A stretch of DNA of 64,000 nt from contig MSED01000015.1 in NCBI GenBank assembly GCA_002099365.1, positions 682,001-746,000 on the forward strand, in the 5' to 3' direction. The translations under genes were made by a program, and so were the position numbers. This DNA is from Phialophora verrucosa (taxonomy: Eukaryota; Ascomycota; Eurotiomycetes; Chaetothyriales; Herpotrichiellaceae). The notes below the pieces were generated by a model. It worked only from the letters and a program-made list of their open reading frames with translations. It was not told where the DNA came from and made no database searches. Of the stretch, positions 9,614 to 20,380 are shown one piece after another (positions within the stretch are counted from its first letter, which is position 1; every line of letters begins with the position of its first letter).

Positions 9614-12389
9614 TTTGATGGATGGGGTAGTTTCTAGATTAGAAAACTAAGGGTTTCGATGAGGTTGTTGGGGGTTGTCGTGAAAACGAATGTGGGTGGC
9701 ACAAAGACCGGCGTTTTGGTTGCTAACGAGCGACTGGAAGTTGGAGTTTTGATCGTGGGATGGAGAGAGAAAAGAAGTCAAGCCATGGGTGCGAAGAAGC
9801 TGGCCTCATATACAATGTGTTGACCCATGGGAGAGTGTATGGGAAATTAGGGGGTCCATTGTAGCGTCGATACTCAACATGGTGATGGTCCAGGGTGGGT
9901 TGCGTGGTGGAGGAAGCATTTTCCTCTGTCAGGGGTAGCAGCGGGTCTGTCTGGGTCGCCGACACAATAGCGGCATCCACATGGCGCGCTTCGGACAGCC
10001 TCATCAAGCCCCCGACATCTGCCATTGGCTTGTCGTCAACTTCGTCCGAGATTGTGGCGGCGAAAAGTGCCACGGCCTTGATCAACCTTGAACCTGTCTC
10101 ATCGAAGCCTCGGACGCCCGCGTGAGCTTCGAGGCTGAACGACTGTCATCATGCACGTTATTTGTCGAACTTCAGATCAACTTTTGACAAACAATATGGG
10201 TGGGAGACGATGTATTTGAGAGAGGGTGGTCGATCAGCCCCAGGTATTCCAGAAATGCGCTGGCAATTGCTCTAAGGTCTGGAGCAGTTCCTGCTGTGGT
10301 CTGCGACTTTCATCCGGTTGTGTTTACCGGCTTCCCGGGAATAGGAGAGCTGTTGTTCTCGCGTAACCATGTCCCGCTATGCTAACCGAGATATTCCTGG
10401 GCTTCAAGTGCATAGTACGAAGTAGTGAGGTCGAGGGTGGGTGAAATCAACTACCAGTCAATCTGGAGTCCGCCACGGAGTATGATTCTTTCTCTTCTAG
10501 GTCAACAAGCATTGTGACGGTGTGCAGACCGTATGAACAGAGGTCACTGCCCCCGCTAGGCCTCGAGCTCTGTTCTTCAGTTGACCTGGGCTGATAGCAG
10601 CTGCACACGCCTCGAACGACCATCAATTTGTGCTTTCATGTCGCTATTGTGTACTCCGTATAGGGAGCCGTGAATGACGCAGTGCAGATGGTCCCGTTGG
10701 ACTATGGAGCGGGCAAGGCGCGTTTGCAGGAGTGGAGGGGAAGCTTCGAAAGTGCGCATCTGGCGCCTGCGGAAATGAGCGGCTCAAATTGTCTTCAGGG
10801 GGAAGGCGAATCGGGGATTTTAGCGAGCGGCGCACCTGCCGTCCTGGGCTTACTGGACCTTCCCTCCTTCGGTGGTGTCTTCCCCCCCTCGACCCTTACC
10901 ACTGCTTCCTGCCGGCTGTTTGAGCATTTCATTGGAAAGGCTAGAGTTACACCTGCTATTGATCACGGCTGATCTGCGGTTTCGTGCATGACTTGCCGCT
11001 ACCGCGGTCCAGAGATCTGTGGTCGACTATCTGAAAGGATGACCATCAGTAAGAGCAGTTATTGGCAAATACAGGATACGAACTTCGTATCAGAAAGGCC
11101 CGTCCTCCCAACATTAGCCCTGTCCACTTCCTGGGTCCGTGGTCGCCACGAGGTACTGAAAATAGCAGGCGAGCGTGCGAATATACTCTGTGGACACTGA
11201 TTATCTGAATCATACCATCAACCGCATAGGGTAGGGTTAATCAGAGCCAGTGTGGTGCTCTGGCCAAGGGGAATCACATCTTCTTCGTTCTTTCTCCTGA
11301 GGCCCCATTCTCGCATGCCCAAGACAGCAAGAACAACAAATACGAATACTGTAATCGATGATCTCCTATTTCTCAGTGTGGTGAACATCATAGCACCTCG
11401 TTAGGCAAGGAACAGTAGAAGATAGCGCTTCTTTCCCACCTTGTCCGGAGTTGAGGTCGGCATAGTAAGGAGTCCGAGTCACGGACACGATGCGAGGCTT
11501 GTTCACAACAGGCATGTTGCCCACATGGCGCATGGGTTATCGATTTTTCAAAATCCAGGAAGACAAAGCAGCCAGATGAAGAAAGCCCCGGACAAAGTTG
11601 CTCCGCTCACTCTCCTGTCGATCAAACATGCGCTGGTCCACAGTCCTCATCCAATACCCACACGAGAAAGCAGGACGGCAGGCGGCCGCAAAGTCCAGAG
11701 CAGTCGTCAGGCAATAGTTGTGCTGTGCTGCGTACTTCCACAGCTTCAATCTGGGCTCCGCTACCACCACTTCCTCCCCTTTGCATTCATGTAAAACCAC
11801 CAAGGTGCGGTGCGGAACAACGAGTCTGAAACCCAACATTCGCTATGGTCTGAGGCTTGCATTTGGGCGGGGGTTGCTTGCGGGAGACATCTCCATCTGC
11901 CCATCGGTGAAACATGGTCCACAACTTCCGATCACCCCCATAGCCCCCTGAGCACGTGAGCTCACAATTTCATTGATCGGGAATCGCCCGAGTACCAGGT
12001 TCGAAAGCATGTGTTGTGTGGGCATACTCGTACATACCGTGTCGTGCTGGCCCGAGAATATGTTCTCTGTGTCGCCAAAGATGTGCGCTCCTCCTCGACC
12101 CGGAACAGGAAGCAACGAGGACGTAATTCTGCGAAAGTGACTTCTCCATTTGGTTATTGGAACTTCGCTTACCGTACCACAGCAGATTACTATTGCTCGC
12201 CAACAGACGCCCTCATAAGTTCTTGAAGCCACCGTTGAGAGGACCTCACCCCCCTGGAAGCATTAGGTTTGCGTGTGTTGAAATCTCGGTCCGTCGACAT
12301 GGACACTGGGCTCAAGAATGCCGATTGCCACCTCCCAACCATCATCATGATCCCCGTCTGTTAATCCCCACAGTCTGTATCAATATTTC
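9614..12389. other. Intergenic, 2.8 kb without a supported gene
   Basis: This holds the upstream region of the wall protein and the downstream region of SHM. A 120-codon minus frame (9723-10085) and a 117-codon plus frame (11441-11794) show no domain, signal or splice support. One TACTCGTA octamer lies at 12025-12032. No repeat family or transposon sequence is seen. Confidence 0.5.
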
Positions 12390-14127
12390 TCAACTCGTCG
12401 CCACGTCCGCGACCCACGGCTCCGGAAAAGTCCCAACCCAGTCTTCGACCTCCTGCCTCAAGGTCAAGATCTCTGGCACCTCCGTCCCATCCTTTACAAA
12501 CTCCAAGAAGCTCTTCACGGCCCGCGGATTCTTCTTTCCCTTTGCCTCTGCATCTGACCTCGCATTCTTGTCAACCTTGAGGGCGATCGATACGGCGCGA
12601 TCCACTATCTCGGCGACGCGTGCGAAGTCATGTGGTTGAAACCCGCGTGTTGTCATCGCGGGGGAACCCATCCTCAGCCCACCAGGTTTGAGAGCCGATT
12701 TGTCGCCTGGGACGGTGTTCTTGTTGGCGGCCACCCCGCAAAGTTCAAGCACACGTTCAACGCGAGCGCCATCAATATCCTTGGACTTCAGGTCCACAAG
12801 GACTAAATGGTTGTCTGTCCCGCCACTGACAATATTATAGCCTAAACCGCCCGTATACGCAGAATTGCCCAATCTCTCGGCCAAAGCCTTCGCATTTGCA
12901 AGGACAGTCTTCTGGTACTCCTTGAATTCTTTCGACTGGGCCTGTTTCAACGCCACCGCCAGAGCAGTGATGGTGTGATTATGCGGACCTCCCTGATGAC
13001 CCGGGAACACAGACGCATTAATGGGGCCTTCGAGGTCGTACATTTCCTTCTCGCCCCTTTTAGTCGTTCGGCGGACCCCTTTACGGTAGAAGATCATTGC
13101 CCCACGGGGTCCACGTAGGGACTTGTGGGTTGTGGTGGTCACAACGTCAGAATACTGGAATGGCGACGGTATCACGTCGGCAGCAACCAGTCCAGAGATG
13201 TGAGCCATATCGGACAAGAGGTAGGCACCTGCTTGATCAGCAATAGAGCGCATCCTTTCATAGTCGATGAGCCTGCTATAAGCAGAAGTGCCGGCAATGA
13301 TAATTTTGGGTCGATACAGCAGTGCATTTTCCTGCAGCTTGTCGTAGTCGATCAGGCCGGTGGACTCATCGAGACGATACGGGAAGGTTTCGAAGTACTT
13401 TGAGATCATGGAGATTTTCTTGGTCGGTGTCTGATAGCCATGAGACAGGTGACCGCCGTGTGGGAGGTCAAGACCCATTATCCGGTCGTGGGTGTTGAGC
13501 AGAGCCGAGTAGGCGTACAGATTCGCGGGAGAGCCAGAGAGCGCTTGGTTGGTCAGCATCGCTCGTTAAGAGGTAGAGGTCCCTATCACTAACGCTGAAC
13601 ATTAACTCCCCATTCCTGAGGATCCAGGCGATACGTCTCAAGAGCTCGCTTCTGACATAGTGTTTCTGACTCATCAATATGTTCGTTGCCGCCGTAGTAC
13701 CGTGCTCCAGGGTAACCCTCGGAGTATTTATCTGCAACAATGTGAGAATGGGACGAGCTCGTACAAGAAGTGATCATCCTACTTTGCATCACACTCCCGA
13801 GAGCATCAAGCACTGCCTGGGACGTGAAGTTCTCTGATGGAATGAGGTTGATGAAATGCCTTTGTCGCCGGATTTCCCTTTGCAGAATCTGGTAAATCTC
13901 CGGATCTGCATCTTTGAGGTGCTCGCCCAAGAGCTAAGCACTTGTGAGTAGATGACTTCCATCTCAAGCTGAAGAGAGTTTACCTTGTTTTGAGCTTCTG
14001 TTTGAGACGAACTCTGTAGCTGAGAGGAAGAAATGCTTCTGACGGAAGCCCTGCACGAGAGGCATACAGACGGCTTCCTGGGAAGTGGTGACGACCATAT
14101 CCGCCTCGTGAGCACTGAACGCGCCAT
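12390..14127 (-). CDS. SHM1: Serine hydroxymethyltransferase, mitochondrial
   Basis: PLP enzyme that interconverts serine plus tetrahydrofolate and glycine plus methylene-tetrahydrofolate. Four exons, 14127-13984, 13933-13783, 13731-13594 and 13543-12390, sum to 528 aa. Introns are 50, 51 and 50 nt. The N-terminus (MARSVLTRRIWSSPLPRKPS, Arg/Ser-rich, no acids) is a mitochondrial presequence, separating it from the cytosolic isoform. The body shows INLIPSENFTSQAVLDALGS, YSEGYPGARYYGGNEHIDE, SGSPANLYAYSAL and the PLP-lysine motif TTTTHKSLRGPRG (Lys near residue 282), then GGLRMGSPAMTTRG. The third intron uses an AAG acceptor, giving VQ-P-LSGSPAN at the junction; its exact edge is slightly less certain. 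Confidence 0.95.
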
Positions 14128-15468
14128 GTTCTGTCAGAGCAGTACAGAATTTCAAGCAGACAAAAAGGGAGTGCGGAGTTCGAAGATCTTTGATGATTGA
14201 AGGATTTCGGTGTGAGCTCGTTCAAAATATCGCTCGAGGAATTGAGATAACACTAATCATCGCCCAGCTTAGCTGCACATGTCGGATCAGGCTTTTCTAC
14301 CTCTGTGAAGCAAGAAAACCCTGCAACTCAAGAGATGGATGGACTGATAATGTAGTCTTCATGCCGCTCCAGAGTGGCGTCAGTCAAGGAATGAAGTCCA
14401 ATGGATGCGGAGGCTTGACCGGCGTCCAATTACTCCGCAAAATCCGACGAGGAAGGTGACGCGAACTAAACTTTTAACGTCAACGAACCGTCTTTCCAGC
14501 TTTGCTTTCTCCTCTTCACAACTAAATCCAAGATGAAGAGAACCTCCACGTCAATCACAGCTCCCGCGCTCTTGCTCTCGGGCTGGAGGTCTGTGGGCGG
14601 TGCTGAGATGTCCTGGGCCAAGCACCACCTTGAAGGACAATTTGAAAGGACTGATTGGAAATGTTGTTAAAATCACCTGAAAAGTCCACAATCAAGAGGA
14701 CTCGGCCAGTGTGCCTTGATCACACGATTGCAAACCAAGTTGTCGATTCGCTTATGGCCTTTGTGTGTCGGATCTGAATGACCAGAGCTTTGTCCCGGGC
14801 TATGGGACTTGGCTCCTGTCCATCTGATGATTGCATGGAACTGTCTGTCCCACAAGCTGAGTATCGATGATCTTCTTGAGAATCCTTATTACACCAATCA
14901 ACTGAATCAGATGCTCTATGCCTCGCTGGCTAGCTGCCTCCTTGGCCGTGATTTCCACCGACGTTTCCTTTGTGATCACAGCTGCCCTGAAAGTCCTAGA
15001 GCTGTTCGCATCACCTTTGTTACCTCGCATCGTCCACGGTAGACCTGGTTGTCGCTGGCCTTGGACCAATTGGCTGACTTTTGCAACTCTGCACAACATC
15101 CTCTCCCCCGCTGCTTTAACGGGGCATTTTGAAGGCATTCAATGCATCTCCCCATCGATACACTTACCACGTGGCTGCTATACAGACGGCCGCCAAGTGT
15201 TTGCGTGAAGATGAGGTGCCGCCTTCCTGCCTTCGACTCTTATCGATCTCAGCCTTTCGCCACCCGAACCACTTTCTTTCACCCTCATCACTGCCTTGAT
15301 CTGTCTCGTCACTGTGCAGGTATCCAAGTGTGTGTTAGGGCCTTTAACATTGTCCTAAAGACAAGACCCAGTAAGTCGAACCTCCTTATTTAGCTAGAGA
15401 TCGGCCCAGCAACACGTCAACAGATCAACTCACCGTCACGTTAGGTCACGTCAGGTCACGTCGTCGCC
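14128..15468. other. Divergent upstream region of SHM and the LPxELR protein
   Basis: No gene is recognised in this 1.3 kb. The only clear structure is the triple GTCACGT decamer just before 15469, listed separately. Confidence 0.5.
15435..15464 (+). promoter_or_regulatory. Three GTCACGT decamer repeats directly before an ATG
   Basis: GTCACGT occurs at 15435, 15445 and 15455, each exactly 10 bp apart (one helical turn), ending a few bases before the start codon at 15469. The core resembles bZIP/bHLH half-sites (TCACGT). The position suggests either a promoter element near the transcription start or a leader element. Confidence 0.45.
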
Positions 15469-16953
15469 ATGGCGCCCACCACTAGAAAGAGAGCCAAGAT
15501 TGCCGCGACCTCCAATCCTGGCACCGCCAGCACTGGTGGAACTTCACACGCGGTCAAAGACGGTCCGGGTCGCGATGATATGATCGACAATTCTTTCGAA
15601 GGTGTCTTCGCTGTCGCCCAGTCTGACCATGACTCTGATCACTCCGAATACGCGGCGAAGGTCCCCAAGAAGCGCAAGAGAGAGAGTGACAAAGGGCTGA
15701 AAGCAAAGCCAAAACGCTTGACCATCTTTGACGCACCACCGCCGTTGCCAGTTCCAGACCTCTCTGACAATGAGTATTCCCACAACGAAGAGGTGACTGC
15801 GACAGAGTCGGATGATGACGGCCTCTGGGCAGTCTCCCGTCGCAACAATGCCACGGCGTTGGTGTCGAAAAAGACGAATGATGTTGCTCCAGAGTTGTGA
15901 GTGCACCCTCCCGTGATTGAAGATTCACTCAACGGTGCAGTCCCGCGCTGGTCTAACAAATTGAAAGGTCCATCCAGATCACCAGCAATGGTGAAGCTAA
16001 GACACTGACCACCCACAACTTGACAGATCTCCTCAAGAACGCGGGCCTGACCAATTTGACATTGCTGGCTGCGTCCCCAGATGATGAGGCTGCTCCCATT
16101 GTCCACAATTCTAAAGAGACCATGCTTTCTAAGCCCGAAGAAGAAGAAGAAGGGTTCTTCCGCCTTCCCATCGAGCTGCGCCTGCAAGTCTACGGACAGC
16201 TCTTCAAGTCTAACAAAGCAATCGAGCTTGGAAAAGGTGATACCTCCCTGTCCGCTCATTTCTTGCGAACATGCAAGCGGGTCCACGACGAAGGCAGACA
16301 AATTCTCTACGGCGAAAATTCATTCCACTTCACTCGTGACACTAGGACTCGAGGGACGTATCATGACAAGGTCTGGAAAGAGATTGGCTACAAAGACATC
16401 CGACGATTCCTCCAAGACATTGGTCCTGTCAACGTAAGTCATGATTCTTTCAACTCTCCAAGCAGCGACATCTAGATTGCTATGGGTGTAGACTGACAGA
16501 TTCATGTAGATTAGCTACCTCCAACACATCTCGTTCCAGCTCACGGATGCACCAGACAATCGCACAAGAAGCCTCCCGGGACAAATCACAGAGCGCAGAT
16601 TCGTCGAAGATCCTCACCTCCACGAAGTCTTCCGCCTCATTGGGAATAACGCCACTCTCAAGACCCTTGCTCTACAGTTTGCCGGTCGCGCCATGGTCAC
16701 TCAGTTCGATCGCCGCTTCTTGAGAGCTCTCACGGAGATGAAATGTTACAAACTTGTTATCATCAACCAATTCTTCACCAACAGCCACAGATGTGCTTTC
16801 AACCTCAAGGATAAGATGAAGGAAGTGATGTGGGTGAGAGACGAGAATGGTGATCGTGTCAAGCTTGATGAAGTCAAGAACCCGGTCAAGATGGTGTATT
16901 CCGTCACACCAGCACTCTCATCGTTCTGTGTCAAGTGGGAAGAGGTGCGCTGA
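15469..16953 (+). CDS. Fungal LPxELR-domain (F-box-like) protein with nuclear-type basic region
   Basis: Three exons, 15469-15896, 15968-16433 and 16510-16953, give 445 aa. Introns are 71 and 76 nt with GTGAGT and GTAAGT donors. The first 140 residues are charged and low-complexity, with basic clusters (KKRKRESDKGLKAKPKR, about residues 70-86) that look like a nuclear localisation signal and Asp/Ser patches. FFRLPIELRLQVYGQLF (about residues 206-222), followed by SAHFLRTCKRVHDEGRQILYGENSFHF, is the fungal expanded family in which a short F-box-like helix precedes an R-xCRxVHxExxxILYxxNxF motif. The second half looks globular but I do not recognise it. Biochemical role unknown; a substrate-adaptor role is only a guess from the F-box resemblance. 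Confidence 0.8.
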
Positions 16954-17741
16954 TCAAGTGCGAGTGCCCTCAGCTGGTGTCTGACTCTTGAGTGAGATTG
17001 ATACTGTGAGTTGATGAGTGGCGATATTTCAAGGTCTGATGAATGACACAAAGCTTACGAGGACTTCAATTACGAGGACTTGTCAGCCATGAGCTGGGAG
17101 TTGTGCAGGGCAGCACGCTACGACATAACAGATGGTGAAACATGAACAGCTGACCGAGGCAACAACGTCGCATGGGTATGTCCCGGGCTGTTGAAGGATG
17201 CTGGTGGGAGCATGCGCTGTTGCCCCAAGAAGATTAGCAATCATAGAGCTTGAGCTTAGCACAGATCCAATCTCATCAAGGAGATGGCGTATGAGACGCA
17301 AAGTCACTTCGCACGCATTGATGTACGCCGTTTCGAGCGATGCCGTCCGACAGATCTATCAATCAGCCCTTGCGTATATTCACCTGCCTTTCACTCGCCT
17401 TTCACTTGCCTCTCTCCCCACGATCATCGCCGTGGATATATCTCGGTACGCTAGTCAGTTCGATAGCTGATAGGTCGAGCAGTGGCATCACCTCGAATTG
17501 AGGATCACTTTAGTAGTGGCTTGCGCCATATCGAGGTATTGGCGCCCAAACTAGGGTCGCGCTCGGTCGATAGCTTTCGTCTCGGTGGCGAACACTCAAA
17601 CCCCGTTTGAACAAAAGTTTCTCCGTATTTACAATCTAAAGCGGTCATAGCGGCATTCTCTACCATACTCCGGATTGTTTAGTCATATATTGAAGCGCTC
17701 CAAAATTCGGCCAAAATCGACGGTTAACATTGCGATTGCAA
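16954..17741. other. Intergenic before the tRNA gene
   Basis: Nothing recognised beyond the tRNA-Lys locus that begins at 17742. Confidence 0.5.
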
Positions 17742-17755
17742 GCCCTGGTGGCACA

Positions 17756-17804
17756 GTGAGTTGAATCTTCGGAGGTCGAAAGATAAAATCTGACCATGTA
17801 ATAG
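17756..17804 (+). other. 49-nt spliceosomal-like intron inside the tRNA D-loop
   Basis: Starts GTGAGT, contains CTGAC at 17790-17794 and ends AATAG. The branch A lies 11 nt from the 3' end, as in the protein-gene introns of this window (for example RNA14 intron 1). Exact removal restores a 9-nt D-loop ending in GGTCA. tRNA endonuclease introns are not expected here, so the splicing route is an open question. Confidence 0.55.
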
Positions 17805-17828
17805 ATTGGTCAGCGCGTGAGACTTTTA

Positions 17829-17846
17829 CGCTTTTTCAAGCAGTTT
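17829..17846 (+). other. tRNA anticodon-loop intron, 18 nt
   Basis: Lies one base 3' of the anticodon (after A37), the canonical position cut by the eukaryotic tRNA splicing endonuclease. Removing it yields a seven-base loop CTTTTAA closed by a perfect 5-bp stem. Confidence 0.72.
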
Positions 17847-17889
17847 ATCTCAAGGTTGAGAGTTCGAGCCTCTCCCAGGGCGAAACATA

Positions 17890-17894
17890 TTTTT
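17890..17894 (+). terminator. RNA polymerase III T-run terminator
   Basis: Five T residues begin eight bases after the tRNA discriminator, a normal distance for a Pol III stop. This supports the tRNA being a Pol III unit. Confidence 0.6.
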
Positions 17895-18088
17895 GGAGTT
17901 TCTGTCTACTCCGGCGGAATCTTTTTGTTCTCTGGATATCTTCCGAATGGTCAGCGGACGTGGTCGTGCTCGCACTGGCCTTCTGTAAACGGCTCTGCGA
18001 AACTTCCGGCCTTTCCCTTGGCAAAGAGGACTTGACCGCGTACCTCTACCACAACGGATGTGCTATCTCATAAAGTCTCTGGTGTATA

Positions 18089-19954
18089 ATGCTTTTATCA
18101 CGACTGAAGACTGCCGACGAAGGGTGGAAGACAGCGCCGGAATATGAACTACATTGCACCTTCTCAATCGAAAGGTTTCTACAGGTGACAGATCTGTTGC
18201 TGGAGCATCCAAACCTGAACTCAACCCACCTCTTCCGTGCTGACATTCTCTTGGACAGCACGCACCAGTTGAAGACGGTCTATGAGAAAGAGAAGCAATG
18301 TCAACTTGAAAGTCGTCTGGGTGACAGTGACACAGTCGCGGAAGGGGGCAGTCAGCCTTTCAGCGTGGCTCCTGTTATCGAAGGTGCCCTTCTCCAGCGG
18401 CGAGTGCTGAGGAGACTCATTCCTCGGAAGCCACAAGTCGATCGTCCTCTCGACCAGTGGTGCTACATCTACAGATTTGCTGACAATCCAGACACCTCTG
18501 GCTATGTTGTGCTCTATGTCCCACAGGTGGAAGGAGAAGCTGATATGCCATGGTATCATCCACCGGTCAAGTCGCTAGCATATGTTTACGAGCACAAGCA
18601 CAAGGAGAGTGATTCAACGCTCTCTGTACACCTTTTGCCTTTCTCCGAGACTTCAGATTCGTTGCCAACTCGTTTGCATCGCACCTTGATCTCTTTACTT
18701 CAAACGTTCGTGAGACTCTCAAAGGACACGATGGCGAAGCACTGTGAGAAGGGAGAAACATGTGACAAGGAGCGACCGGCAACAGAATTGTCCCTGGCAC
18801 CTGCTGCTCTGAAGGACACTATTCTTCCCCAAAATATCGTCCAAGATACCTACACACGCCTCAAACAACAGTATGCGCATGACCTCATTTCCCGCTGGGT
18901 TGAGAAGACAGAACCGTCCAAGCATGTCTTCGAGGATCTCTCCATCGCCGCCTTCATCATCGAGCTCTGGAAGCAAATGTATCCACCAGGAACCTTCCCG
19001 GGCTTCATCGACTTCGCTTGCGGAAATGGCGTGCTCACTTACGTATTGATCAAGGAGGGCTACCGCGGACGTGGGTTCGACGCCCGCCGTCGCGCTACCT
19101 GGCAAGTCCTGGGAATGGAAGACTATCTGGATGTCATGGTCTGCGTCCCGCAGCCATTCCTGGATCACGCGCCCGCCGACCTCAGTATCGGCCGCCTTCT
19201 CGGAGCCGGCATGAAGATCCACAACGGGCTCTTCAATGGTGTCTTTAACGGACTCCCAAACGGGCTTTTCAAGCCTGGCACATTCATCGTCGCCAACCAC
19301 GCTGACGAACTCACACCCTGGACACCGCTGCTCGCAGCTCTCTCGTGTCCAGATTCACCACTTCCGTTCCTCGCCATTCCATGCTGCTCTCACGCTCTGA
19401 GTGGCGCAAAACATCGTTATTTGCCGAAAGATATCGCCTCATCTGCCCCCGCAGCAAGCATCAACAGTAGTGAACATCAACCCGCAAATGGAGATCTCAG
19501 GGCCCTCCGGGCAGCGAAGCTGAAAGCCGCAAACCATCAGGATGACAAGTCGATGTACTCGTGCTTGACCAAGAAGGTCGTTGCCCTGGCACAAGAAGTG
19601 GGCTGTGACGTCGAGCTGACACTCATGCGAATCCCCAGTACGAGGAACATCGGCATCGTGGGGAACCGGAAGAGGACTTTCAGCACGCTCAATGGGTTTG
19701 TTGCTCAAGCGAAGCCACAGAGCCACGAGGTTGACGAGCAGAGAGCATCAAACCCTGACAGCGCGACAGTCAGACGAGAGCCCACGGCACGAGCCAAGGT
19801 TGATCAATTGCTGACTCGTGAATGTGCAATGTCCGGAGGCATAACCGAGGCCGCAAGGACTTGGATCGAGCGAGCACAGAAGCTTCAGAAGGGCCAGGGA
19901 CGAGGGAAGGTGAATCTCGGTGGAAAGCCAGAAGCGGGCTATCAACATGGTTGA
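18089..19954 (+). CDS. TRM44: tRNA (uracil-O(2)-)-methyltransferase Trm44
   Basis: Intronless 621-aa SAM-dependent enzyme of the family that makes 2'-O-methyluridine-44 in tRNA-Ser in the cytoplasm. Family blocks are WKTAPEYELHCTFSIERF and NSTHLFRADILLDS near the start; DQWCYIYRF; the SAM-binding FIDFACGNGVLTYVLIKEGY (about residue 306), where the usual DxGCGNG core reads DFACGNG; GFDARRRATW; ANHADELTPW; and FLAIPCCSHALSG (about residue 430), a Trm44 signature. An unusual low-complexity insertion of repeated NGL-F/P motifs (about residues 380-395) reads NGLFNGVFNGLPNGLF. The start fits the family N-terminus, and the nearest plausible ATG is used. It begins about 200 nt after the tRNA-Lys gene; the link is probably accidental. 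Confidence 0.93.
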   Translation: MLLSRLKTADEGWKTAPEYELHCTFSIERFLQVTDLLLEHPNLNSTHLFRADILLDSTHQLKTVYEKEKQCQLESRLGDSDTVAEGGSQPFSVAPVIEGALLQRRVLRRLIPRKPQVDRPLDQWCYIYRFADNPDTSGYVVLYVPQVEGEADMPWYHPPVKSLAYVYEHKHKESDSTLSVHLLPFSETSDSLPTRLHRTLISLLQTFVRLSKDTMAKHCEKGETCDKERPATELSLAPAALKDTILPQNIVQDTYTRLKQQYAHDLISRWVEKTEPSKHVFEDLSIAAFIIELWKQMYPPGTFPGFIDFACGNGVLTYVLIKEGYRGRGFDARRRATWQVLGMEDYLDVMVCVPQPFLDHAPADLSIGRLLGAGMKIHNGLFNGVFNGLPNGLFKPGTFIVANHADELTPWTPLLAALSCPDSPLPFLAIPCCSHALSGAKHRYLPKDIASSAPAASINSSEHQPANGDLRALRAAKLKAANHQDDKSMYSCLTKKVVALAQEVGCDVELTLMRIPSTRNIGIVGNRKRTFSTLNGFVAQAKPQSHEVDEQRASNPDSATVRREPTARAKVDQLLTRECAMSGGITEAARTWIERAQKLQKGQGRGKVNLGGKPEAGYQHG

Positions 19955-20255
19955 ATGTGCCCTTGGAAAATGATAGTAAGGCGAATAAGGAGGCCTTGCT
20001 ATTTCGTCGCGGAAAGGAAAACAACCACGCAGTTCACCCACCGCCAGCTCACATGGCCACCGGCGCCGATTCAATGAGTATACGGGAACGCTGAAAATGT
20101 AGATGCTACTTATTTCTCCCAGACCACGCAGCATATCAACGAGTAGACCGAGCGGACTTAGAGAGAAGACGAAACCGATATCGAGACCGGCAACAGAGCG
20201 ATCGCTGACGAGTCACTGGACGAGAGCGCCACGGGAAAGCAAGAACCAGCTGGAA

Positions 20256-20279
20256 ATATGATTCATTCGTGAATCATAT
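20256..20279. repeat. Perfect 10-bp inverted repeat with TTCG loop
   Basis: ATATGATTCA and TGAATCATAT flank TTCG. It lies 3' of both convergent genes, about 100 nt from the COG3 stop on its 3' side. It could shape the 3' ends of the transcripts. Confidence 0.7.
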
Positions 20280-20305
20280 CAGTCTCATCGTCACGCATCA
20301 TTCGT

Positions 20306-20333
20306 CATTGCTCATTGCCCATTGCCCATTGTC
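20306..20333. repeat. CATTGCC heptamer tandem repeat
   Basis: Four 7-nt units CATTGCT, CATTGCC, CATTGCC, CATTGTC lie in the presumed COG3 3' untranslated region. A related CATTGAG heptamer array sits at the URC1 stop. Confidence 0.65.
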
Positions 20334-20380
20334 CATAATTGCATTCACCTCGATGCCAGAACCGGGGTGCAGAATCCCGT

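Larger units (their letters stand above)
17742..17882 (+). tRNA. tRNA-Lys(UUU) with two insertions (D-loop and anticodon loop)
   Basis: The acceptor strands 17742-17748 (GCCCTGG) and 17875-17881 (CCAGGGC) pair perfectly. The T-arm 17858-17874 is GAGAG-TTCGAGC-CTCTC. The anticodon stem TGAGA (17818-17822) pairs with TCTCA (17848-17852), and the joined loop reads CTTTTAA, anticodon TTT. An 18-nt intron (17829-17846) sits at the standard position after base 37. Between D-arm halves 17751-17755 and 17805-17816 lie 49 extra nt with spliceosomal intron signals. Removing both gives a normal 74-nt tRNA with variable loop AGGTT and discriminator G17882. The residual D-loop starts A14-A15, and A15 matches U48 as a Levitt pair. 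One D-stem mismatch (A12-C23) remains. A T5 terminator follows. Either an exotic functional gene or a decaying copy. Confidence 0.72.
19955..20380. other. Convergent TRM44/COG3 intergenic region
   Basis: No gene. It carries a 10-bp perfect hairpin with a TTCG loop (20256-20279) and a heptamer repeat (20306-20333), listed separately. Confidence 0.6.
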
